A stretch of 34,778 bases of DNA from the NCBI GenBank assembly GCA_944322275.1, contig CALUOV010000001.1, positions 1-34,778 of the forward strand. The letters are read 5' to 3'. Position numbers and translations under genes: made by a program. The notes beneath the pieces are model-generated. The model was not told where the DNA came from. It was given only the letters and a program-made list of their open reading frames with translations, and did not search any database. Source of the DNA: an uncultured Bacteroides sp. Its GTDB lineage: Bacteria > Bacteroidota > Bacteroidia > Bacteroidales > Bacteroidaceae. Of this stretch, positions 16,256 through 23,488 are shown piece after piece; position 1 is the stretch's first letter, and each line of letters opens with the position of its first letter.

Positions 16256-18019
16256 TTATCGTTTGACATTCAGAAGCACATTACCGTTCTTCACCGGATT
16301 CCACCCATCGTCACCCGCCAATACAGCTTCCAGTTCATAATCTTTAAGATTGGGAAGTTGATGAGAAAAAGTCGCACGAGCATCAGGGTTAGCTCCTTCA
16401 CCAAAGCTCTGGTATTCGGCAAAAAAAGCAGTTTTTTCATTTTCCTTTTTACCCCAGTTATGCCATCCGACAGGAAGAATGTGTCTTCCCATGTTGCAAC
16501 GAATAAACACAGCTTGTCCATACGGACGCCACGGACGAGACAAATATACATTTCGCACTCCATCAGCTGCGGTCAACTTACAATCGTAAAAAACATAGCC
16601 ATACTTTTGTCCGTTATCGGTGGAAGGAGCCGTCACATACCCATCGCCTACACTATGAATGTGACAACGATTGAATACAGCCATTGACCAACCAAAAATA
16701 AAGTCAACCGTACCTTCGATATAGCAATCTTCATAATATTGGCGACACCCTTTGCCATAAGTGTAGAGTGTGTCTTGAAAACCCAAGAAACGACATTCTT
16801 TAAAATATGCTCTATCGGCACTGACAAAGCATGCCACAGCCTGCCCTACAGGGCCTGCCGTATTGGCAAACGTAATGCTTTCTGCATAAAAATCGGGAGC
16901 ATAGATGTAACATGACGCTGAGCCGGATGTGCTCATCTGTTCCCCCAAGAGATTAGGGCGACTGGCATAACCGTCATATTCCAAGACAGCCCCTTCCTCA
17001 CCTATCAACGCGATATTGATTTTACAGGCGGGAACAATCAATTTCTCTTTATACACGCCTTTACGCACTAATATCGTTGTACGGACATTCTTACGAAAAT
17101 CGGGCACAGCGTTAATCGCCTCCTGAACCGTAAAGAAATCACCGCTCCCGTCCTTGGCCACCACAAAGTCATAATGACGCACATAAGGTGCCAAAGCTGG
17201 CACTGCCTCCGCTATGGCATCCACGGCCAACCCGGCCACGACACGCGCGCCATATATATTAAGATGTGTATTGTCCTTACGTCCCTTCGGCATGGCAGGC
17301 ACCTTATTCGGCTCTACCCACATGAAAAGCTTCTTCGACGCTTCAGGTCCCAGACTTTCCACCAGCTCGCGTGTCAGCTTATTCATATCAACGAAAGGCA
17401 CGTCCAATTCCCGAGCCACCGCAAGGGGAGACTTGAGATAATCTCCGTGAGTATCGATCAAACGTTCTGACTTTACCTGTACAGACGAGTCACCGGACAA
17501 GGCATCCGCACGAACATCATCCTGAATCACAGCCGCATCTACCGCCGCATCAATCTTTGCCAAATCTGCCACCGGAGCATAATTACGGCGCACAATGGAA
17601 TTAAACAAGACGGGAATACCTCCCTTGGCACGAGTTTCGTTTACAAAACGCCGCAAGTTGGCATCAAAAGTTGTCCCAGGATCGGTATGACGTTTTGCGT
17701 CAGGCTTTTCATCATTATGGCCGAACTGGATGAACACATAGTCTCCTTTCTTTATCTGCGAAAGCACCTTGTCCCACCGGCCTTCATCAATAAAGCTCTT
17801 GGAGCTACGCCCATTTACCGCATGATTTTCTACCCGGATGCCATCCGTAAAGAATCCGGGCAGCATCTGTCCCCATCCACGTTCTGGATTTCCACCCGTC
17901 AGATTCTTGTCGGCCATGGTGGAATCACCAATCATAAAGATGGTTATCATCGGTCTATCTGCCGTGAAAGCTGTGAGCAATAAAAAAAGTCCTATGCAAA
18001 AGATCAATCGGTTTTTCAT
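16256..18019 (-). CDS. Fused rhamnogalacturonan acetylesterase (CE12) and pectin methylesterase (CE8)
   Basis: Secreted two-domain esterase of 587 aa that should remove both acetyl and methyl groups from pectin. A signal peptide covers residues 1-20. The first domain (about 24-275) is an SGNH hydrolase: FMIGDSTMADK with nucleophile S33, GRSSKSF, GHNDEKPD with N102, and the D249/H252 pair in KDNTHLNIYG. The second domain (about 284-575) is a right-handed beta-helix CE8 esterase: GQAVACFVSADRAYFKECRF, LGFQDTLY with D416, GTVDFIFG with D439, and YLSRPWRPYGQAVF with R495 and W497. All key residues for both activities are present. It has its own -7 box and is followed after 11 bp by the HTCS gene. 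Both halves act on the same polymer, which makes the fusion logical. Confidence 0.93.
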   Translation of the reverse strand: MKNRLIFCIGLFLLLTAFTADRPMITIFMIGDSTMADKNLTGGNPERGWGQMLPGFFTDGIRVENHAVNGRSSKSFIDEGRWDKVLSQIKKGDYVFIQFGHNDEKPDAKRHTDPGTTFDANLRRFVNETRAKGGIPVLFNSIVRRNYAPVADLAKIDAAVDAAVIQDDVRADALSGDSSVQVKSERLIDTHGDYLKSPLAVARELDVPFVDMNKLTRELVESLGPEASKKLFMWVEPNKVPAMPKGRKDNTHLNIYGARVVAGLAVDAIAEAVPALAPYVRHYDFVVAKDGSGDFFTVQEAINAVPDFRKNVRTTILVRKGVYKEKLIVPACKINIALIGEEGAVLEYDGYASRPNLLGEQMSTSGSASCYIYAPDFYAESITFANTAGPVGQAVACFVSADRAYFKECRFLGFQDTLYTYGKGCRQYYEDCYIEGTVDFIFGWSMAVFNRCHIHSVGDGYVTAPSTDNGQKYGYVFYDCKLTAADGVRNVYLSRPWRPYGQAVFIRCNMGRHILPVGWHNWGKKENEKTAFFAEYQSFGEGANPDARATFSHQLPNLKDYELEAVLAGDDGWNPVKNGNVLLNVKR

Positions 18020-18045
18020 GGATATTTTTTCTAATTAAGTTTGGA

Positions 18046-18053
18046 CAAATATA
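18046..18053 (-). promoter_or_regulatory. -7 promoter box (TATATTTG) for the CE12-CE8 / HTCS genes
   Basis: TATATTTG on the minus strand, 27 bp before the ATG at 18019. A CTTG at 18072-18075 lies 18 bp upstream as a possible -33 box. Confidence 0.55.
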
Positions 18054-18124
18054 CGAAAATATTTGGAAAAACAAGCACACAAACTATCTGAACGCCCGTT
18101 TTTACACTATTCATCACGAATTTA

Positions 18125-19105
18125 TTAATCATCCGAAGGCACCCACTCCTTACACATTTTATATATATATTCCGGACGGGACAATCTTTCGGCTTGGCCT
18201 TGACTTAGCGAAACACTCCATGCCACTCTGCCATGCATTGACGCCCCTGCACCGGTGTTGCCATACTCGCCATAACGGGCGGTCTTCTCGTTAGCAGGAT
18301 TACGCCAGTTATCCCATCCGGCCGGACAAATGTGGCTCCCCATCTCACAACGAATAAATACTGTCGATGCATACGGACGCCAGGGACGTCCCAAATAGAC
18401 TTTGTCTACTCCGGGAGCCGCACAAAGTTTGCAATCTACAAAGACATACCCCACTTCCACATCTTGTGGAGTGGAAGCGGCCGTGATATAGGAATTACGT
18501 TTACTATATAACGTACAACGTTCGAACAAAGCGGTAGAAGGACCAAAGATAAAATCTGTCGTTCCCTCGATATAGCAATCCTTAAAATACAAGCATGTAC
18601 CTGCCGCACCCGTATAGACGGTATCCTGATTGCCCAAGAAACGGCAACGGACAAATGTCAGGCGATCGCCCTCCGTATGCAAAGCTACGGCCTGCGCCAA
18701 CGGCTCCGCATTGTTTTCAATGGTCAGATTGCGAAAGGTAATATCGTTTCCTTCCACCTTTAATGTATAAGTCCGGAACGTCCCCATATTATTTATACGG
18801 GCGTGATCATCGTAAGTTATAATCGTCTGCTCTGCGTCCTCACCCACAATCTCTACGTTTTGAAGCCAGGAGGGTATAACAAGCTTCTCTTTATAAATTC
18901 CCTTCCTGACATGCACCGTCACTTTATAATCCATAAACGCACGGATAGCCTCCATGGCTTCGGTCAATGTGCGATAATCGCCCGTCCCGTCACGAGCCAC
19001 GACAATGTCTCTTTTCCATTGCGTCTGTGCCGATACGCTTGTCAGGGAGGATGCCGCCATTATCAATGCCACAAAGAATTTACAAATGAATGAGACTTTC
19101 ATCAT
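18125..19105 (-). CDS. Pectinesterase (CE8 pectin methylesterase)
   Basis: Secreted CE8 enzyme that hydrolyses methyl esters of homogalacturonan to give pectate and methanol. From ATG 19105 it has 326 aa with a signal peptide ending SVSAQ. Motifs are IVVARDGTGDYRTLTEAMEA at the helix start, EPLAQAVALHTEGDRLTFVRC, FLGNQDTVY, GTTDFIFGPSTALFERC and YLGRPWRPYASTVFIRC, carrying the two catalytic Asp residues and the Arg/Trp pair. The longest frame starts at 19132, but the -7 box at 19147-19154 would then leave almost no leader, so 19105 or the adjacent ATG 19102 fits better. It shares clear similarity with the C-terminal half of the downstream CE12-CE8 protein, suggesting duplication within the locus. 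Confidence 0.93.
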   Translation of the reverse strand: MMKVSFICKFFVALIMAASSLTSVSAQTQWKRDIVVARDGTGDYRTLTEAMEAIRAFMDYKVTVHVRKGIYKEKLVIPSWLQNVEIVGEDAEQTIITYDDHARINNMGTFRTYTLKVEGNDITFRNLTIENNAEPLAQAVALHTEGDRLTFVRCRFLGNQDTVYTGAAGTCLYFKDCYIEGTTDFIFGPSTALFERCTLYSKRNSYITAASTPQDVEVGYVFVDCKLCAAPGVDKVYLGRPWRPYASTVFIRCEMGSHICPAGWDNWRNPANEKTARYGEYGNTGAGASMHGRVAWSVSLSQGQAERLSRPEYIYKMCKEWVPSDD

Positions 19106-19146
19106 ACAAACAAAAAAAGGATTACACTTCACATCTTTATTGGAAA

Positions 19147-19154
19147 CAAAGGTA
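19147..19154 (-). promoter_or_regulatory. -7 promoter box (TACCTTTG) for pectinesterase 2
   Basis: Exact TAnnTTTG match on the minus strand about 42 bp before ATG 19105, with a CTTG 18 bp upstream at 19173-19176. It is one of two divergent promoters in the 291-bp gap between the pectinesterase and permease genes. Confidence 0.6.
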
Positions 19155-19216
19155 GTTCTTTCTCCGAAAAATCAAGTGTATTTTTCAACTGACTTCTTAG
19201 ATATTTTGATTTTCCG

Positions 19217-19250
19217 TGTACGAAAACGAACAATTTTGTGCAAACAAACC
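19217..19250. promoter_or_regulatory. Candidate direct-repeat operator between divergent pectin genes
   Basis: Two related half sites, TGTACGAAAACGAAC and TGTGCAAACAAACC, start exactly 20 bp apart between the divergent promoters. AraC-type HTCS regulators commonly bind direct repeats spaced by about two helical turns. Similarity between the halves is only moderate (TGTnCnAAnAnAmC). Confidence 0.3.
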
Positions 19251-19300
19251 GTTATAATAGTACAAAAAACTCATTTTTTCTAAGAATTATGGCATTCCTA

Positions 19301-19331
19301 TTTGATTAATGAAGAAAAGATTTTAAATTTG
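19301..19331 (+). promoter_or_regulatory. Consensus promoter of the permease-kduI unit
   Basis: TTTG at 19301-19304, a 19-bp spacer, then TAAATTTG at 19324-19331: a full Bacteroides -33/-7 match, 65 bp before the ATG at 19397. Confidence 0.7.
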
Positions 19332-19396
19332 ACGCCGTTATTCGTAAATATACCATTGTAAAAACATTAATTTCAACATATCAAATTCAAAAAAGA

Positions 19397-20770
19397 ATGG
19401 AACAAGTATTCGGTTATATCATTAGCCTGGGCGCATCGGTAATGATGCCTATTATCTTTACAATTATCGGTTTATGCATTGGAATGAAATTCGGAAAGGC
19501 CTTGAAATCGGGTCTTTGCGTAGGAGTCGGCTTCGTAGGCTTGGGCGTTGTCACCGCCCTACTGACTACCAACTTCGATAGTCCATTGAAAGCCATTTCC
19601 GACCTCTATCACCTGCAACTGAACGTATTCGACATGGGCTGGCCGGCCGCTGCCGCCGTAGCATATAATACAGCCGTAGGCGCATTGATTATTCCGATTT
19701 GCCTGGGTATAAACCTGTTAATGCTTATCACCAAGACTACACGGACGGTAAATATCGACTTGTGGAATTACTGGCATTTCGCTTTTATCGGTGCCGTAGC
19801 TTATTTCGTTATGGATGAAAGCCTAGCATGGGGTTATTTTGCCGCCATTGTCTGCTATATCGTAACGTTGGTGTGCGCCGACCTTACGGCAGACAAATTT
19901 CAAAAGTATTACGATCTGCCCGGCATTTCCATTCCTCAGCCTTTCTGTCAAAGTATGATGCCGTTCGCCATCCTTATCAACAAAGCCTTGGACAAGATAC
20001 CGGGTTTCTCCAAACTCGATATCGACGCCGATGGATTGAAAAAGAAATTTGGTGTGATAGGCGAGCCCTTAGTTTTGGGTGTTATCGTAGGTATGCTTAT
20101 CGGATGGGCTGCCCAACTGGATATTAAGAAGATTCTCTTCCTTGGTATCACCATGGGTGCAGTAATGGAGCTTATCCCCCGTATCACTTCCCTCTTTATT
20201 GAAGGATTAAAACCCATCTCTGAAAAGACTTCCGAATTGGTAAAGAACAAATTCAATGGCAAGAAGGTACATATCGGTATGAGTCCGGCTTTGGTCATCG
20301 GTCATCCTGCCACATTGGTAGCGTCCGTTATCCTGATTCCGGTCATTTTGGCACTGGCCGTATTCCTGCCCGGAAACCAATTCCTCCCGTTGGCTTCACT
20401 GGCCGGCATGTTCTATCTCTTCCCGATGGTATTGCCCTACACGAAAGGTAATGTTGTGAAGACACTGCTCATCGGACTGGTTGTACTGATTATCGGTCTG
20501 TACTTCGTAACCGACATGGCTCCGGACTTTACGCTGGCTGCCAACAATGTATATGCAGCCACACACGATGCTGCTGCGAAAATTCCTGAAGGGTTCTCAG
20601 GCGGCGCACTCGACTTCGCGTCTTCTTCCTTCGGATGGCTCATTTACAGAGGAGTCAAGTTATCGTATGTAGGAGGTGCGGTGCTTGCTTTGATAGCCAT
20701 CGGCCTGATGCTCCTCAACCGCCGCCTCATCATCCGCAGCGAAAGAGAAGCCAAGAAGGCAGCTAAATAA
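19397..20770 (+). CDS. PTS galactitol-type IIC permease, orphan
   Basis: Polytopic membrane protein of 457 aa resembling the EIIC (GatC) subunit of galactitol phosphotransferase systems. It is largely hydrophobic with about ten or more membrane segments. Visible blocks are FGYIISLGASVMMPIIFTI at the N-terminus, GLCIGMKFGKALKSGLCVGVGF, NTAVGALIIPICLGINLLML, and IGMSPALVIGHPATLVASVI in the C-terminal half. No IIA or IIB gene is next to it, and Bacteroides generally lack a PTS, so phosphorylating transport is unlikely from this locus; it may act as a secondary transporter. A consensus promoter precedes it and kduI follows after 50 bp, so the likely cargo is a uronic-acid-derived sugar from pectin. 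Family assignment is good; substrate is inferred. Confidence 0.85.
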   Translation: MEQVFGYIISLGASVMMPIIFTIIGLCIGMKFGKALKSGLCVGVGFVGLGVVTALLTTNFDSPLKAISDLYHLQLNVFDMGWPAAAAVAYNTAVGALIIPICLGINLLMLITKTTRTVNIDLWNYWHFAFIGAVAYFVMDESLAWGYFAAIVCYIVTLVCADLTADKFQKYYDLPGISIPQPFCQSMMPFAILINKALDKIPGFSKLDIDADGLKKKFGVIGEPLVLGVIVGMLIGWAAQLDIKKILFLGITMGAVMELIPRITSLFIEGLKPISEKTSELVKNKFNGKKVHIGMSPALVIGHPATLVASVILIPVILALAVFLPGNQFLPLASLAGMFYLFPMVLPYTKGNVVKTLLIGLVVLIIGLYFVTDMAPDFTLAANNVYAATHDAAAKIPEGFSGGALDFASSSFGWLIYRGVKLSYVGGAVLALIAIGLMLLNRRLIIRSEREAKKAAK

Positions 20771-20820
20771 AACATATCAATAAGAAAGTAGATTTTGTTT
20801 AATATTTTATTCTCAAAACA

Positions 20821-21777
20821 ATGAAAAGATTAGCAATTGCAATGATGATGGGTCTAGCAGCCGTTACGGCCAGTGCCCAAATGAACTACAAAGTACAGAC
20901 AGCCTGCCATCCGCAGGACGTGAAACACTATGACACCGAACGCTTACGCAGTGCTTTCATGATGGATAAAGTCATGGTTCCGGATGAAATCAATATCACT
21001 TATACACTTTATGACCGCTTAATTTATGGTGGTGTAATGCCAGTAAATAAAGTCCTGAAATTGGAGAAATTCCATGAGCTGGGTCCGGAAATAACTTATT
21101 TCCTGGAACGTCGTGAACTGGGTGTCATCAACATTGGCGGAGATGGCGTAGTAACCGTAGACGGTAAGGAATATGAAATGAAATACAAAGAAGCCCTCTA
21201 CGTAGGTTGCGGCAACAAAGAAGTTACTTTCAAGAGTAACGACCCGGCAAAACCCGCAAAATTCTACATCAATTCGGCTCCCGCTTATAAGCATTTCGTG
21301 ACCCAGTTGATTACGACAGACGCTAAATTGCAGAAAGCCAATCCGAAGAAGTACGCCTTGGCCATTTCTGATCACTATGGCAAAATGGAAGAGAGCAACG
21401 ATCGTGTAGTGAACCAACTCATTGTAAAGGATATCCTGGAAAGAGTAGAAGGAGGAGGTACGAACCAACTGCAGATGGGTCTTACTGAATTAGCTCCAGG
21501 TTCTGTTTGGAATACAATGCCTGCTCATACTCACACCCGTCGTATGGAGGCTTACTTCTACTTCAATGTAACCGGTGGAAATGCTATCTGCCACTTAATG
21601 GGAGAACCGCAAGAAGAGCGTTTGGTATGGTTGCATAACGAACAAGCCATCACTTCACCCGAATGGAGCATCCATGCTGCTGCAGGGACCAGCAATTATA
21701 GCTTCATCTGGGGCATGGCTGGCGAAAACCTGAAGTACAGCGACAAAGATGAAATCAAATATTTGGATATGAAATAA
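20821..21777 (+). CDS. kduI: 5-dehydro-4-deoxy-D-glucuronate isomerase with signal peptide
   Basis: Isomerises 5-keto-4-deoxyuronate (the open form of the unsaturated uronate from pectate lyase action) to 3-deoxy-D-glycero-2,5-hexodiulosonate. The 318-aa protein holds the cupin metal ligands H236, H238, E243 ([15 protein letters not shown]) and H285 (EWSIHAAAG), with exactly the spacing of E. coli KduI (196, 198, 203, 245). Other identities are [15 protein letters not shown] and [16 protein letters not shown]. Unlike the 278-aa cytoplasmic E. coli enzyme it begins with a classic signal peptide ([20 protein letters not shown]), so it should be periplasmic. It also has a roughly 18-residue insertion near residues 180-200. 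It is co-oriented with the permease and MFS genes. Confidence 0.95.
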   Translation: MKRLAIAMMMGLAAVTASAQMNYKVQTACHPQDVKHYDTERLRSAFMMDKVMVPDEINITYTLYDRLIYGGVMPVNKVLKLEKFHELGPEITYFLERRELGVINIGGDGVVTVDGKEYEMKYKEALYVGCGNKEVTFKSNDPAKPAKFYINSAPAYKHFVTQLITTDAKLQKANPKKYALAISDHYGKMEESNDRVVNQLIVKDILERVEGGGTNQLQMGLTELAPGSVWNTMPAHTHTRRMEAYFYFNVTGGNAICHLMGEPQEERLVWLHNEQAITSPEWSIHAAAGTSNYSFIWGMAGENLKYSDKDEIKYLDMK

Positions 21778-21790
21778 AAGTATCTTTTAA

Positions 21791-21835
21791 GGAAATGGGT
21801 ATAGATTGTTCTATCTATGCCCATTTTCTCATTTT
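21791..21835 (+). terminator. Strong terminator after kduI
   Basis: A stem of 14-16 bp pairs 21793-21806 with 21813-21826 (one G-T pair) around TGTTCT, followed by a T-rich tail. It separates the permease-kduI unit from the MFS gene. Confidence 0.85.
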
Positions 21836-21884
21836 ATACATGATTTCAATCAAATATTCCACAAGAGAAGAAACCTAAAAAAGC

Positions 21885-21892
21885 TACTTTTG
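21885..21892 (+). promoter_or_regulatory. -7 promoter box (TACTTTTG) of the MFS uronate transporter gene
   Basis: TACTTTTG fits TAnnTTTG and lies 24 bp before the ATG at 21916. No -33 TTTG at standard distance. Confidence 0.5.
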
Positions 21893-21915
21893 CAGAAAAC
21901 AATCACATTAATATC

Positions 21916-23385
21916 ATGAATCAAACTATTCAAAAGGCCATGGGCAAGATGACCAATTACCGTTGGACGATTTGTGCCATGCTATTTTTTGCTACTACAG
22001 TCAATTACCTCGACCGACAGGTATTGTCACTGACATGGAAAGATTTCATCGCTCCCGAATTTCATTGGACTGACTCCAATTACGGTGACATCACTGCCAT
22101 TTTCTCCCTTGTATATGCCATAGCCAACCTATTTGCCGGACGCTTTGTCGACTGGATGGGTACAAAGAAAGGCTATCTTTGGGCTATCGGAATCTGGTCG
22201 CTAGGCGCTTGTCTACATGCGATTTGCGGTTGGGCTACAGAACATGTAGTAGGCATTCACGATGCAGCCGAAATGATTTCGGCAACCGGAGCCGTAGCTT
22301 CCACCATCGCCATCACCAGCGTATACTTCTTTATTGCGGCCCGTATCGTATTGGCTATTGGTGAGGCAGGTAACTTCCCCGCTGCCATCAAGGTTACAGC
22401 TGAATATTTTCCTAAGAAAGACCGTGCTTTCGCAACCTCCATCTTCAACGCGGGAGCGACAGTAGGTGCATTGGCTGCTCCAGTCAGTATTCCTCCTTTG
22501 GCACGCTATTTTCAAAGCATCGGCATAGGCAACGGTTGGGAAATGGCTTTTGTCGTAATCGGTGCCTTAGGCTTCATTTGGATGGGTTTATGGATGTTCA
22601 TGTATAAAAAACCACACCAGAATCCACACGTCAACGCTGCAGAATTGGCTTACATTGAGCAAGACAAAGACAATGAAACGACTGAAAAGAAGCCCATTGA
22701 GAAAGAGGAAAAAAAGCTTTCGTTCTGGCAATGCCTGAAGTATCGTCAGGCATGGGCCTTTGCTGTAGGCAAATTCATGACGGACGGTGTATGGTGGTTC
22801 TTCCTCTTTTGGACTCCGGCCTACATCTCTGATGTGTACGGTTATTCGTCAGACAGCACGACCGCTCAATTATTGATTTTCGTGCTCTACGCTATCACAA
22901 TGTTATCCATTTACGGTGGTAAATTACCCACCATCATCATCAACAAGACGGGTCTGAACCCTTACGCAGCTCGTATGCGTGCCATGTTCATCTTTGCTTT
23001 ATTCCCCTTGTTGACTTTGTTTGCTCAACCGCTTGGATCCTACTCCTATTGGTTTCCTGTAATCATTATCGGTATAGCTGGAGCTGCTCACCAATCCTGG
23101 TCAGCCAACATCTATTCTGTAGTAGGTGACATGTTTCCCAATAGTGCAGTAGCCACTATCACAGGTTTTGGAGGTATGGCTGGTGGTATCAGTTCATTCC
23201 TCATCAATAAAAGTTCAGGGCATCTGTTCGACTATGCTGCTGCCACCAATATGCAGTTCATGGGTTTCGAAGGTAAACCAGCCGGCTACTTTATTATCTT
23301 CTGTATCTGTGCTGTAGCTTACTTATTAGGCTGGTGTATTATGAAAGCATTGGTACCGAAATATAAACCTATTGTGATAGACTGA
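21916..23385 (+). CDS. MFS transporter, hexuronate (ExuT) type
   Basis: Inner-membrane major facilitator protein of 489 aa, anion:cation symporter subfamily that includes ExuT. It has 12 predicted helices. Family markers are NYLDRQVLSLTWKDFIAPEF after the first helix, the loop 2-3 motif GRFVDWMGTKKGYLWAIGIW, ARIVLAIGEAGNFPAAIKVT in helices 4-5 and RAFATSIFNAGATVGA. A charged cytoplasmic loop (about 240-275, rich in Glu and Lys) divides the two halves. The context of pectinesterases and a periplasmic KduI suggests it imports galacturonate or a deoxy-keto uronate into the cytoplasm. It has its own promoter and is flanked by terminators, so it can be expressed apart from kduI. Confidence 0.92.
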   Translation: MNQTIQKAMGKMTNYRWTICAMLFFATTVNYLDRQVLSLTWKDFIAPEFHWTDSNYGDITAIFSLVYAIANLFAGRFVDWMGTKKGYLWAIGIWSLGACLHAICGWATEHVVGIHDAAEMISATGAVASTIAITSVYFFIAARIVLAIGEAGNFPAAIKVTAEYFPKKDRAFATSIFNAGATVGALAAPVSIPPLARYFQSIGIGNGWEMAFVVIGALGFIWMGLWMFMYKKPHQNPHVNAAELAYIEQDKDNETTEKKPIEKEEKKLSFWQCLKYRQAWAFAVGKFMTDGVWWFFLFWTPAYISDVYGYSSDSTTAQLLIFVLYAITMLSIYGGKLPTIIINKTGLNPYAARMRAMFIFALFPLLTLFAQPLGSYSYWFPVIIIGIAGAAHQSWSANIYSVVGDMFPNSAVATITGFGGMAGGISSFLINKSSGHLFDYAAATNMQFMGFEGKPAGYFIIFCICAVAYLLGWCIMKALVPKYKPIVID

Positions 23386-23418
23386 TCGTTCGTTCGATTA
23401 TTTTTATCCCAACAAAAT

Positions 23419-23466
23419 CAAGCGAAGGCAACAGAGGAATATCTCTAGTCTTCGCTTGTTTTATAT
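23419..23466. terminator. Terminator between the convergent MFS and helicase genes
   Basis: CAAGCGAAG pairs with CTTCGCTTG and is followed by TTTTATATT on plus; the minus side has ATTTTGTTGG. It likely serves both convergent genes. Confidence 0.75.
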
Positions 23467-23488
23467 TCTGTATAACTTCACCGTATCT

